From: VGBV01 sp963813725
GTDB taxonomy: Bacteria; Actinomycetota; Thermoleophilia; Solirubrobacterales; 70-9
Length of the DNA stretch: 64,000 nt
Reading direction: 5' to 3'
NCBI GenBank assembly: GCA_963813725.1
Contig: CAWFAI010000005.1
Location: forward strand, 1 to 64,000
Positions 45,845 through 54,677 of this stretch are shown here, piece after piece (within the stretch, counting starts at the first letter, position 1; each line of letters opens with the position of its first letter). The notes below the pieces were generated by a model that worked only from the letters and a program-made list of their open reading frames with translations, searched no databases and was not told the DNA's origin. The translations under genes and the position numbers were made by a program.

Positions 45845-45960
45845 CCCACATCTTTCAGGCCTGACAGCGGTCCTGATGGATTTGGCACCTTCCTCGAACT
45901 AGCGTCCGAGTGGTTGCCGGGGCTTCGCAGGGCCATTCCCTCCACCCCTCTTGATGTGGT
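45845..45960 (-). ncRNA. SAM-I (S-box) riboswitch
   Basis: Minus strand, about 116 bases. P1 is CCACATC / GATGTGG. The conserved core follows in order: AAGAG with GGTGGAGGGA, TGGCCC, GAAGCCCCGGCAACC, AAGGTGCCAAATCC and CTGAAAGATG. These match the S-box consensus almost base for base. It binds S-adenosylmethionine; with ligand P1 forms and the downstream terminator folds, so expression of the thrC-like and sulfur carrier genes is off. A TATAGT -10 lies 19 bases upstream. Confidence 0.93.
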
Positions 45961-45978
45961 GCAGCTATGTGGCGCGGG

Positions 45979-45984
45979 ACTATA
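45979..45984 (-). promoter_or_regulatory. -10 box of the SAM-riboswitch transcript
   Basis: TATAGT on the minus strand. Transcription would start a few bases downstream, about a dozen bases before riboswitch P1. No clear -35 is seen. Confidence 0.5.
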
Positions 45985-46093
45985 CCAGCGGCCCCCTGTC
46001 CTCCGGGCGGGAACGCCGTTGCGCTCGCCCGCAGGCCGGTTGCGTAAAGTTGGCTGGCGATGGACGACGCGACGAGCACACAGGAGCCGGCCG

Positions 46094-47101
46094 ATGCCGA
46101 ACCTCCCTCGCCCCCGGCTGCGCAGGACCACCCGCGCACGGGACGGCCTCGTCGCGCCTCCCGAGCCTGAGCCCCGCACCCCCCACGTCGAGGAGATCGC
46201 CGCCGAGGGGCTGCGCTGGCTTCACATCGACGACCCGACGGCCGTCGAGCAGGCCTGGCTGGAGGAGCACTTCGAGTTCCACCCCCTCGACTTCGAGGAC
46301 GTGCTCTCGCGCAACCAGCGCCCGAAGATCGACAAGTACGACGACTACCTGTTCATCGTCCTGCACTTCCCGGTGTTCGACAGCGCCGCCGGCCGCCTGG
46401 GAACCGGCGAGCTGGACATCTTCGTCGGTCCCGGCTTCCTGATCACGATCCCGAACCAGCCGCTGCGGCCCGTCGAGTACCTGTTCGATCGCTGCCGCCA
46501 GAAGGAGGAGGTGCGGGAGCAGATCTTCTCGCGCGGGTCGGGCTACCTCCTGTACCGGATCGTCGACGACGGCTTCGACTACTGCTTCCCGATGCTGCGC
46601 AAGATCGGCAACAAGCTGGACGCCCTGGAGGAGGAGATCTTCGAGGGACGCTCGGAGGAGATCGTCCGCGACATCTCAAACGTGAAGCAGGAGATCATCA
46701 ACTTCCGCAAGGTGATCCGCCCCCAGCGCCCGGTGCTGCGCGACCTGGAGCGGGTCAAGGACCGCTACCTCTCGCCCGAGATCGACCTGGAGATCTACTT
46801 CGACGACATCGTCGACGCCCACGAGCGCATCTGGGACATGCTCGAGAACTACAAGGAGGTCGTCGAGGCATACGAGGGGACGAACGAATCAGTCATCTCC
46901 CACCGCGTCAACGACATCCTCCGCGTGCTCACCTCGATCAGCGTGATCGTGCTGCCGCTGACCTTCCTCGCAAGCCTCTGGGGAATGAACGTCGGCGTGC
47001 CCGGCGAGGGGAACGACACCGCGTTCTACGTGATCGTCGGTGCGATGCTCGCGCTGCTGGTGGGCATGGTCGCCTACTTCCGCCGCCGCGGCTGGCTGTA
47101 G
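46094..47101 (+). CDS. corA: CorA-family magnesium/divalent cation transporter
   Basis: 335 residues from ATG 46094, which has CAGGAG seven bases upstream. A long cytoplasmic N-terminal domain (to about 270) with the coiled-coil stalk helix is followed by two C-terminal membrane segments and the selectivity motif G-M-N between them (L-W-G-M-N-V-G-V-P-G-E). It ends in a basic R-R-R-G-W-L tail. An alternative start at ATG 46060, preceded by a TAAAGT box, reads an acidic Pro-rich N-terminus in another frame and would need an indel. Confidence 0.93.
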   Translation: MPNLPRPRLRRTTRARDGLVAPPEPEPRTPHVEEIAAEGLRWLHIDDPTAVEQAWLEEHFEFHPLDFEDVLSRNQRPKIDKYDDYLFIVLHFPVFDSAAGRLGTGELDIFVGPGFLITIPNQPLRPVEYLFDRCRQKEEVREQIFSRGSGYLLYRIVDDGFDYCFPMLRKIGNKLDALEEEIFEGRSEEIVRDISNVKQEIINFRKVIRPQRPVLRDLERVKDRYLSPEIDLEIYFDDIVDAHERIWDMLENYKEVVEAYEGTNESVISHRVNDILRVLTSISVIVLPLTFLASLWGMNVGVPGEGNDTAFYVIVGAMLALLVGMVAYFRRRGWL

Positions 47102-47125
47102 CCGGTAGAGCCGGCTATCCGTACG

Positions 47126-47632
47126 ATGGCGCGTGTGGCCAACGAGCGGATCTGGGCGCCGTGGCGCCTCGACTACGTGAAGGACGCGAGCAAGGACTCA
47201 GAGGACGCCTGCATCTTCTGCGCCAAGCCGGGCGAGGGGCCCGAGGGTGATCGCGAGAACCTGATCGTCCATCGCGGCGAGTGCTGCTTCGTGATCCTCA
47301 ACAAGTTCCCGTACACGAACGGGCACCTGATGGTGGCCCCGTACGAGCACGTGGGCTCGCTGCCTGCGCTGGATCCGGAGACGGTGGCCGAGATGATGGC
47401 CCTCGCGCAGCGGGCGATGACGATCCTGGAGGCGACCTACTCGCCGCACGGCTACAACGTCGGCTTCAACCAGGGACGGGTCGCGGGAGCGGGCGTAGAG
47501 CACCACATCCACATGCACGTGGTGCCGCGCTGGGGCGGCGACACCAACTTCATGCCCGTCCTGGCCGACACCCGGGTGATGCCGCAGACGCTCGAGCAGA
47601 GCTACGAGGCGCTCGCGGGATCGTTCGGCTGA
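47126..47632 (+). CDS. HIT-family nucleotide hydrolase/transferase 1
   Basis: 168 residues. Histidine triad H-H-I-H-M-H-V-V-P-R-W near 129-139 and an N-terminal C-I-F-C pair that can bind zinc. The N-terminal R-I-W-A-P-W-R-L-D-Y-V segment is typical of actinobacterial Ap4A phosphorylase-like HIT proteins. ATG 47126 and GTG 47132 are both possible; a TACGAT box five bases before the GTG favours a leaderless start there. A gene of this type often precedes lipid genes in actinobacteria, but here a phosphomannomutase follows. Confidence 0.9.
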   Translation: MARVANERIWAPWRLDYVKDASKDSEDACIFCAKPGEGPEGDRENLIVHRGECCFVILNKFPYTNGHLMVAPYEHVGSLPALDPETVAEMMALAQRAMTILEATYSPHGYNVGFNQGRVAGAGVEHHIHMHVVPRWGGDTNFMPVLADTRVMPQTLEQSYEALAGSFG

Positions 47633-47682
47633 GGGGCGCCACCCGCCGGGGCCTGTGGCGCAGGCCCTAACCTGCGCCGCCG

Positions 47683-49056
47683 ATGGCCACCACTCCCCCG
47701 CCCTCGATCTTCAAGGCCTACGACGTCCGCGGTCTCTACGGCGATGAGATAGACGGCGACACGGCGTATCTGATCGGGCGGGCGTTCGCGCGAGTGCTGG
47801 CCGCCCTGCGCCAAAAGCCGACCGAGCAATTGGTCGTCGGCATGGGCCATGACATGAGACAGAGCTCGCCCGAGATCGCCGAGCGCGCCCGCGAGGGGCT
47901 CGTCGCCGAGGGCGTGCGCGTGCTCGACGCGGGGCGGGTCGCGACCGAGGTCCTCTACTTCCTGGTCGGCTCGCGCGAGCTCGACGGCGGCGCGATGGTG
48001 ACGGCCTCCCACAACCCGCGCGCCTACACCGGGATCAAGCTGCTGCGCGACCGGGCGCTGGCGCTGTCGGGTGACGCCGGCATCCAGGAGGTGCGCGCGC
48101 AGGTAGAGGCCGGCATGCCGGAGCCGCCGGGCGGCGGCGAGGTCGAGGAGGTCGCGGTCGCCGAGGAGTTCCAGCGCCACGTGCTGAGCCTGGTGGATCC
48201 TGCGCGCATCGGCCCGATGCGTCTGCTGGCCTACGGCAGCGACGGCATGGCCGGCCCGATGATCGGCCCCATCCTCGAGCAGCTGAACCTGGAGGTGAGG
48301 ACCGCGAGCTGGGCGCCCAGCGGTGACTTTCCCGAGCGGGGGCCCAACCCGATGCTGGAGGAGAGCCAGCGCGAGATCGCCGACGCCATCACGCAGGAAG
48401 GCGTCGATCTGGCGATCGCCTGGGACGGCGACGCGGATCGCTGCTTCTTCTTCGACTCCGAAGCCGTCTTCTGCGACGGCGACTTCATCTGCGCCCTGCT
48501 CGCCGAGGCGATGCTCGCCAAGGATCCCGGCTCGACCGTCCTCTATGACCCGCGCTCGAGCCGCGCCGTCCCCGACACGGTCGCGGCGCTGGGAGGCCGC
48601 TCCGACCTGAGCAAGGTGGGGCACGCGTTCTTCAAGACCCGGATGCGCGAGGAGGGAGCGGTCTTCGGCGGCGAGGTCTCGGGCCACTACTACTTCCGCG
48701 ACTTCTACTGCGCGGACTCGGGCTCGATCCCGGCGCTGCTGATGCTGGAGCTGCTCTCCGTCGAGGGCAGGTCGATGACCGAGCTGATGGCGGCCTTCCG
48801 CTCGCGCTACTTCATCTCCGGCGAGATCAACTCCGAGGTCGACGACCAGCAGGCGAAGATGGCTGAGATCGAGGAGCGCTACTCCGATGGCGAGGCCGGC
48901 CACCTCGATGGCGTCTCGATCGACTACCCGGACTGGCACTTCAACGTGCGGCCCTCGAACACGGAGCCGCTGCTGCGCCTGAACCTGGAGTCGCTGGTCT
49001 CGCGCGAGCACATGGCCGAGAAACGGGATGAGCTGCTCGCCTTGATCCGCTCGTGA
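47683..49056 (+). CDS. manB: Phosphomannomutase / phosphoglucomutase
   Basis: 457 residues of the alpha-D-phosphohexomutase family. The catalytic serine lies in V-T-A-S-H-N-P (about 106-112), the metal loop is D-G-D-A-D-R (about 249-254), the sugar-binding loop is G-G-E-V-S-G-H (about 327-333) and the phosphate loop is R-P-S-N-T-E-P near the C-terminus. It interconverts hexose 1- and 6-phosphates for nucleotide-sugar synthesis. Its stop overlaps the start of the metallo-hydrolase (GTGA). Confidence 0.93.
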   Translation: MATTPPPSIFKAYDVRGLYGDEIDGDTAYLIGRAFARVLAALRQKPTEQLVVGMGHDMRQSSPEIAERAREGLVAEGVRVLDAGRVATEVLYFLVGSRELDGGAMVTASHNPRAYTGIKLLRDRALALSGDAGIQEVRAQVEAGMPEPPGGGEVEEVAVAEEFQRHVLSLVDPARIGPMRLLAYGSDGMAGPMIGPILEQLNLEVRTASWAPSGDFPERGPNPMLEESQREIADAITQEGVDLAIAWDGDADRCFFFDSEAVFCDGDFICALLAEAMLAKDPGSTVLYDPRSSRAVPDTVAALGGRSDLSKVGHAFFKTRMREEGAVFGGEVSGHYYFRDFYCADSGSIPALLMLELLSVEGRSMTELMAAFRSRYFISGEINSEVDDQQAKMAEIEERYSDGEAGHLDGVSIDYPDWHFNVRPSNTEPLLRLNLESLVSREHMAEKRDELLALIRS

Positions 49057-50100
49057 GCCACTCCGATGATGTTTGGCAGCGGATCACCGACGCCGGGATC
49101 CGGATGCTCCGCATCCCGACCCCGTTCCAGGTGGGCCGGGTCAACTGCTACCTGCTCGAGGACGACCCCCTGACGTTGATCGACGCCGGCCCGAACTCGG
49201 CCAAGGCGCTGCACGAGCTCGAGCGCCAGCTCACCGCCCTGGGTCACCGGATCGAGGACCTCGAGCTGGTCGTCATCAGCCACCAGCACATCGACCACCT
49301 GGGGCTGGTCGACATCGTGGCCACAGCGCTCGGGCGCGGCGGTCGCGGCGATCGACGTCGTGGTGCCGTTCGTGGAGAACTTCGGCGAGGACGCCGAGCG
49401 GGACGACCGCGAGGCGGCCGAGCTGATGCTGCGCCACGGCATCTCCGAGGAGGTCGTGACCGCGCTGCGCCAGGTCACCGGCAGCTTCCGCGCCTGGGGG
49501 TCGAAGACCAAGGTCACCCGCCCTTTCGCGGACGGCGAGCCGTTGCGGTTCCGCGACCGGATCCTCCAGGCGCACCTGCGCCCCGGCCACAGCCCCTCGG
49601 ACACCGTCTTCTGGGACGCCGACCGCCGCGTCCTGATCGCGGCCGACCACCTGATCAAGCACATCTCGTCCAACCCGCTGATCTCCCGTCCGCTGGACGG
49701 ATCGAGCGAGCGCCGCCAGGCACTGGTGGAATACATCGGCTCCCTTCAGAGGACCCGCGAGCTGCCCGCCCAGATCGTGCTCTCGGGCCACGGCGAGCCG
49801 ATCACCGACCACCGCGCCCTGATCGATCAGCGCTTGGCCATGCACCAGCGGCGCGCCGAGAAGCTCTACGGCCTGATCGCCGAGGAGTCGCGCACGGGCC
49901 ACGACCTGGCCCAGGCGATCTGGGGCGACGTCGCCGTCACCCAGGCGTTCCTGACGCTGTCGGAGGTGATCGGCCACGTCGACCTGCTGATCAACGCGGG
50001 CCACGTGCGGGAGGTCGATGACGATGGCGTGCTCCGCTACCAGGCCATCGAGGATCGGGGCGCCGCGGCGGAGCTCGGGGACCTGATTCCCGGCCGCTAA
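49053..50100 (+). CDS. Metallo-beta-lactamase-fold hydrolase (one frameshift)
   Basis: About 348 residues after one correction. It starts at GTG 49053 with L-I-D-A-G-P-N and the metal motif H-Q-H-I-D-H-L-G (about 76-83). Near 49326 the frame must shift by removing one base, after which V-V-V-P-F-V-E, the ligand motif R-P-G-H-S-P-S-D-T, A-A-D-H-L-I and S-G-H-G-E-P follow in the second frame to 50100. The C-terminal part (about 270-340) looks like the winged-helix domain of glyoxalase-II-like/LACTB2-type hydrolases. Substrate unknown. Confidence 0.85.
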
Positions 50101-50130
50101 CGGCCCGCGCCTCTAGGGTTAGAGACGACC

Positions 50131-51144
50131 GTGCCGCCGACGATCACCCCCGACCGCGAGCAAGCGCCCGCGCAGGCCCAGCCGCTCGCTCCTGGGGCGA
50201 TCAAGAAGCGGATGCTGATCATCGTCAACCCCTACGCGACCACGGTCTCGGACCGGCTCAAGAACCTGGTCGTCTACGCGCTGCAGGCTCGCTACGAGGT
50301 GGAGGCGATCGACACCGAGGCCTCCGAGCACGCGATCGAGTTGGGGCGGGACGCCGGCCACGGCGAGTACGACATCGTCGTCGCCTTCGGAGGGGACGGC
50401 ACCCTGAACGAGGTCGCGAACGGCCTCGCCGGCACGGACGTCCCCGTCTCTGTGCTGCCCGGCGGCTCCACCAACGTCGTCTGCCGCACGCTCGGCATCC
50501 CCAACGACGTCGTCGACGCGACCGAGCACCTGATCGCGATCGCCGACGATTTCAGGCCCCGCAAGATCGACCTGGGGCGCATCAACGGCCGCCACTTCGT
50601 CTTCGCGTGCGGCATGGGCCTGGACGCGAGCGTCGTCAAGCGGGTCGACGCCCACCCCCGCATGAAGGCCAGGGCCGGCCAGTGGTACTTCACCTGGGCG
50701 GCCGTCTCGGACTTCTACCGGCAGTACCTGCGAAACCCCGTGCGCATCTCGGTCGAGCTGGAGGGCAACCGCTTCGAGGGCGTGACCACGATCCTCCAGA
50801 ACTCCGACCCCTTCACCTACTTCGGCAACCGCCCGGTGCGGGTCTGTGACGGGGCGGCGCTCGACAACGGCACCCTCTCGCTGGCCGTGCTGCGCCGCTC
50901 GGCCCAGCGCGACATGCCGACGATCGCGGGCCGCGTGCTCGGCGAGAGCGAGCGCTCGCGGCCCACCGCCCACCGCCAGATAGACCACGCCGAGGGAGTC
51001 ACCGAGGCGCTGATCCAGTCGGTCTCTCTCGACGAGAGCGGCACGGTCCGCCGCTTCCCCGTCCAGGTGGACGGCGACTACATCGGCGATTTCTCCGAGC
51101 TCGCCGTGGGCGTCGAGCCGCGGGCCCTGACCATCGTCGCCTAG
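50131..51144 (+). CDS. Diacylglycerol/sphingosine kinase-family lipid kinase
   Basis: 337 residues. The nucleotide motif G-G-D-G-T-L-N-E is near 89-96, with N-P-Y-A-T near 34 and the P-G-G-S-T-N-V motif near 111-117 of the YegS/DgkB family. The C-terminal beta-sandwich has the Q-V-D-G-D segment. It phosphorylates a lipid hydroxyl, probably diacylglycerol, at the cytoplasmic membrane face. The start is GTG 50131. Confidence 0.9.
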   Translation: MPPTITPDREQAPAQAQPLAPGAIKKRMLIIVNPYATTVSDRLKNLVVYALQARYEVEAIDTEASEHAIELGRDAGHGEYDIVVAFGGDGTLNEVANGLAGTDVPVSVLPGGSTNVVCRTLGIPNDVVDATEHLIAIADDFRPRKIDLGRINGRHFVFACGMGLDASVVKRVDAHPRMKARAGQWYFTWAAVSDFYRQYLRNPVRISVELEGNRFEGVTTILQNSDPFTYFGNRPVRVCDGAALDNGTLSLAVLRRSAQRDMPTIAGRVLGESERSRPTAHRQIDHAEGVTEALIQSVSLDESGTVRRFPVQVDGDYIGDFSELAVGVEPRALTIVA

Positions 51145-51160
51145 GGCGGGGCGACCGGAG

Positions 51161-51601
51161 TTGGCGGGCACCGATGACTGCGCCTTCTGCCGGATCGCAA
51201 GCGGCGACGAGTCGGCGCATATCGTCTTCGAGGACGAGCGTTCGCTCGCGTTCCTCGACAACCGCCCGCTGTTTCACGGCCACTTGCTGCTGATCCCCCG
51301 CGAGCACCACGAGACCCTGGGCGACCTGCCCGACGAGCTGGTTGGCGCGATCTTCGCCAACGCCAGGCTGCTCAGCAGGGCCGTGCCCGAGGCCATGGGC
51401 AAGCCGGGCTCCTTCGTTGCGCTCAACAACGTCGTCAGCCAGAGCGTCCCGCATCTGCACGTGCACGTCGTCCCCCGCAAGCCGAAGGACGGGCTGCGCG
51501 GCTTCTTCTGGCCGCGGACCAAGTACGCATCCGAGGCGGAGATGAAGAAGGTCGCCGCCTCGGTCAGGGAGGCGGTGGATCGCACGCGCGCAGACGGCTA
51601 G
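51161..51601 (+). CDS. HIT-family nucleotide hydrolase 2
   Basis: 146 residues from TTG 51161. C-A-F-C-R-I at 7-12 and the histidine triad H-L-H-V-H-V-V-P-R near 98-106. It is closer to the general Hint-like group than the protein at 47126 and lacks that protein's N-terminal W-A-P-W-R. It follows the lipid kinase gene by 16 bases and probably forms an operon with it. It ends convergent with the cupredoxin gene. Confidence 0.9.
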   Translation: MAGTDDCAFCRIASGDESAHIVFEDERSLAFLDNRPLFHGHLLLIPREHHETLGDLPDELVGAIFANARLLSRAVPEAMGKPGSFVALNNVVSQSVPHLHVHVVPRKPKDGLRGFFWPRTKYASEAEMKKVAASVREAVDRTRADG

Positions 51602-51614
51602 CGCGTGCGAGGAG

Positions 51615-52307
51615 CTACTTGTAGGTGCGCTTCGCCGTGTCGGGCGAGCCGAAGGGGACCTCGCCGGTCAGCTTCAGCTTGGCGCTCTTGCGATCTGCCA
51701 GCTTCGACTTGCCGGACTTGCTCAGCTTCAGCGTCAGCTTGCGACTCTGGCCGGCGGCCAGGTCGAACGGCTTCTGGGAGGCAAGCTTGCTCTTGCCGAG
51801 CTTCAGCTCGAGCTCGACGTCGTCGCTCTTGGTCACGCCCTTGACGGTGACCGGGAGCTTGCCCTTCTTGGCGATCTTCTCGAGCTTGCCGGCGCCGAGG
51901 ATGACGTCGATCTGGGGGCGAGCGACGGGGGCGCCGGCGCCCGAGACCTGGAGGTTGCCCTGCATGCTCAGCGGGTGGGTCGTGCAGAAGAAGGCGTAGG
52001 TGCCCGTGGTCAGGTACTGCGTGCCCTCGACGGTGGTCGACCCGTTGCCGATCGTGGGGCTGATGAAGAGGAAATCGCCGTCTGGCCCGTTGGTCCGGGC
52101 GGTGACGTTGTGCTGGTTGACGCCGGCGTTCTGCAGCGTCGGGCGCTCGCCCTGGTCCATGTTGTAGGCGGCGGCCGCGAAGAAGTCGTCGGAGGCGACG
52201 ATCGTGTCGGCGATGGCGAAGGCGCTCGAGGCGCCGATCCCGCACGCGAGCGCCGCGGCGCCGAAAGCCGCGGCGAAGGCCCTGCGCCTTCTCCCTGACT
52301 CGAACAT
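51615..52307 (-). CDS. Secreted cupredoxin-like (plastocyanin-fold) protein
   Basis: 230 residues. A signal peptide (basic R-R-R-R, hydrophobic core about 10-30, A-F-A cleavage site near 31) is followed by a cupredoxin domain (about 33-125). Its type I copper ligands can be read as His in N-Q-H-N and Cys, His, Met in F-C-T-T-H-P-L-S-M. The C-terminal half (about 130-230) is a Lys/Ser/Leu-rich beta domain that may attach to the wall. The gene has a clear promoter with a palindrome over the -35 (52315-52342) and is likely leaderless. It may be an electron carrier; no partner gene is adjacent. Confidence 0.85.
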   Translation of the reverse strand: MFESGRRRRAFAAAFGAAALACGIGASSAFAIADTIVASDDFFAAAAYNMDQGERPTLQNAGVNQHNVTARTNGPDGDFLFISPTIGNGSTTVEGTQYLTTGTYAFFCTTHPLSMQGNLQVSGAGAPVARPQIDVILGAGKLEKIAKKGKLPVTVKGVTKSDDVELELKLGKSKLASQKPFDLAAGQSRKLTLKLSKSGKSKLADRKSAKLKLTGEVPFGSPDTAKRTYK

Positions 52308-52314
52308 CCCCGCA

Positions 52315-52342
52315 AGAATAGCGGCGGTTGACCAGCGGTCAA
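52315..52342 (-). promoter_or_regulatory. Promoter and operator-like palindrome of the cupredoxin gene
   Basis: Minus strand TTGACC, 16-base spacer, TATTCT, then seven bases to the ATG (leaderless). The -35 is half of a perfect palindrome TTGACC-GCT-GGTCAA at 52328-52342, a likely repressor or activator site. This is the best promoter in the window. Confidence 0.7.
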
Positions 52343-52382
52343 GAAGCGCTGAGGAACCCTTTATTCCTGTCCTCGCGGCCGC

Positions 52383-54677
52383 TCAGGCGCCCGGCGTGAC
52401 GCGATATGCGTCGAAGACCGAGTCCAGGTTCCGCAGGCGCGAGATCGCTCCCTTGAGCTGGTCGGTGTCTCCGACCTCGACCACGAAGCGGTTCTTCACC
52501 ATCGGGTGCTTGGTCGCGCAGCGCGCCTCGAGGATGTTGATGCCCGCCTCGGCGAACGTCCGCGAGAGGTCCTCCAGCAGGCGGTGGCGGTCCCAGGCGT
52601 CCACCTGCAGCTCGACCCTGTAGCCCGCCTCGTTGTCGCCGTCCCAGCTGACCTCGGTGAAGCGCTCGGGCGCCTTGCGCAGGGCGGCCACGTTGCGGCA
52701 GTCCTCTCGATGCACGGTGATGCCGCGGCCCAGCGAGATGTAGCCGACGATCTCGTCACCGGGAACAGGCCGACAGCACTTCGCCAGCCGCACGGCGACC
52801 TCGTCGACCCCCTTGACCTTGATCCCGAAGCTGGTGGCCTCCTTGACGCGGGCGCGCGAGTCGTCGGCGCCCTTGATCAGGCCCTCGGCCGGCTCCTCCT
52901 CCACCGCCTCGCCGCGCTTGAGGCGCTGCATCACCTTGTTGGCTACGACCTTGGTCGAGATCTTCGACTGCCCGAGCGCGATGTAGAAGTCGTCGGCCTT
53001 GCGGAAGCCCATCTCGCGGATCACGTCGACCAGCAGCGGCGAGCCGGCGACCTTGGAGTGCGGCAACCCGCGCTTCTTAAGCGCCTCGGCCAACGCCTCG
53101 CGGCCGTGGCGCTCGGCGTCCTCGCGGCCCTCCTTCTGGAACCAGGCGCGGATCTTGTTGCGCGCCCGCGATGTGCGCACCAGCTGCAGCCAGTCGCGCG
53201 AGGGCCCGCGGCCCTGCTTCGCGGTCATCACCTCGACGATGTCGCCGCTGCGCAGCTGGTAGTGCAGCGGCACGATCTTGCCGTTCACCTTGGCGCCGAC
53301 GCAGCCGTGGCCGACGTCGGTGTGGATCGAGTAGGCGAAGTCGAGCGGGGTCGAGCCGGCCGAGAGGTTCTTGACCTCGCCCTTCGGCGTGAACACGAAC
53401 ACCTCGTCCTCGAACAGGTCGACCTTGAGCGCCTCCAGGAACTGCTTCGGGTCGGCCTCCTTCTCGTTCTCGAGCAGCTGGCGCAGCCAGGTCATCTTCT
53501 CCTTGCCGGCCACCTCCGCCCCGTCCCCTTCCTCCTTGTAGATGACGTGGGCGGCGATCCCGTACTCGGCCAGGTCGTGCATCTCGGGGGTGCGGATCTG
53601 GATTTCCAGCGGCCGCCCCTCGGGCCCGATCACCGTCGTGTGCAGCGCCTGGTACATGTTCGCCTTCGGCATCGCGATGAAGTCCTTGAAGCGGCCCGGC
53701 AGCGGCTTCCACAGCGAATGGATGATCCCGATCGCGCCGTAGCAGTCCTTGACGGAGCCGACGAGCACGCGCATCGCGGTCAGGTCGAAGATCTCGTTGA
53801 ACTCCCTGCCCTTGCGGGTCATCTTCGTGTAGATCGAGTAGAAGTGCTTGGCCCGGCCTGAGATCTCGGCCTCGATCCCGACGTCCGCCAGCTCCTTGCC
53901 CAGGAACTCGCCGGCCTCGGTCACATAGCTCTCGCGCTCGGCCCGCTGCTGGGCGACGAGCTCCTTGATCTCCTGGAACTTGCGCGGGTGCAGGGTGGAG
54001 AAGGCCAGGTCCTCCAGCTCCCACTTGATCGCGTGGATCCCCAGCCGGTGGGCCAGCGGGGCGAAGATCTCGAGCGTCTCGCGCGCCTTCTCCTGCTGCT
54101 TGCGCTTGTCCAGCGCATCGAGGGTGCGCATGTTGTGGAGGCGGTCGGCCAGCTTGATCAGGATCACCCTGACGTCGGTGGCCATCGCCACCATCATCTT
54201 CCGGTAGTTCTCGGCCTGGCGCTCGTCGCGGCTCTGGAAGGTGATCTCGGTCAGCTTGGTGACGCCGTCCACGAGCTGGGCGATCTCGTCCCCGAAGCGC
54301 TCGCGCACCTGCTCCAGGCTCGCGCTCGTGTCCTCGACCGTGTCGTGCAGCAGGGCCGCGCACAGGGTCGCGGTGTCCAGGCGCAGCCCGGCGCAGATCC
54401 GCGCGACGCCGAGGGGATGGGTGATGAAGTCCTCGCCGGACTTCCGTTCCTGGCCCGCGTGGCTCTCGCAGGCGAACGCGAAGGCGCGCTCGATCTCCTC
54501 GCGCTCGATCGGCTCGGCCAGCTCGGCCTTGTGCTCGGAGACGACGGCGAAGAGGTCGCCCAGCAGGGCGCGCTGCTCGTCGCTCAGCTCGCGCGTGATC
54601 GCGTCGGCACGAGGGGCGCTGCTGCGCTCGGGGGCCTCGCCTACGCGCAGGTGACCCCGGCGATCGCCGTCCTTCAG
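52383..54677 (-). CDS. rel: Bifunctional (p)ppGpp synthetase/hydrolase Rsh (RelA/SpoT), probable CTG start
   Basis: About 764 residues. The HD hydrolase domain (about 65-215) has S-H-A-G-Q, F-I-T-H-P and L-L-H-D-T-V-E-D. The synthetase domain (about 270-390), TGS domain (V-F-T-P-K-G-E), helical/zinc-finger region with C-C-R-P-V-P-G-D, and an ACT domain at the end follow. Between the HD domain and the recJ stop there is no in-frame ATG, GTG or TTG; the frame stays open through recJ. CTG 54677 overlaps the recJ stop as CTGA, just as ATGA does in other pairs here, and gives the family length. A missed base is the alternative. Confidence 0.92.
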   Translation of the reverse strand: MKDGDRRGHLRVGEAPERSSAPRADAITRELSDEQRALLGDLFAVVSEHKAELAEPIEREEIERAFAFACESHAGQERKSGEDFITHPLGVARICAGLRLDTATLCAALLHDTVEDTSASLEQVRERFGDEIAQLVDGVTKLTEITFQSRDERQAENYRKMMVAMATDVRVILIKLADRLHNMRTLDALDKRKQQEKARETLEIFAPLAHRLGIHAIKWELEDLAFSTLHPRKFQEIKELVAQQRAERESYVTEAGEFLGKELADVGIEAEISGRAKHFYSIYTKMTRKGREFNEIFDLTAMRVLVGSVKDCYGAIGIIHSLWKPLPGRFKDFIAMPKANMYQALHTTVIGPEGRPLEIQIRTPEMHDLAEYGIAAHVIYKEEGDGAEVAGKEKMTWLRQLLENEKEADPKQFLEALKVDLFEDEVFVFTPKGEVKNLSAGSTPLDFAYSIHTDVGHGCVGAKVNGKIVPLHYQLRSGDIVEVMTAKQGRGPSRDWLQLVRTSRARNKIRAWFQKEGREDAERHGREALAEALKKRGLPHSKVAGSPLLVDVIREMGFRKADDFYIALGQSKISTKVVANKVMQRLKRGEAVEEEPAEGLIKGADDSRARVKEATSFGIKVKGVDEVAVRLAKCCRPVPGDEIVGYISLGRGITVHREDCRNVAALRKAPERFTEVSWDGDNEAGYRVELQVDAWDRHRLLEDLSRTFAEAGINILEARCATKHPMVKNRFVVEVGDTDQLKGAISRLRNLDSVFDAYRVTPGA

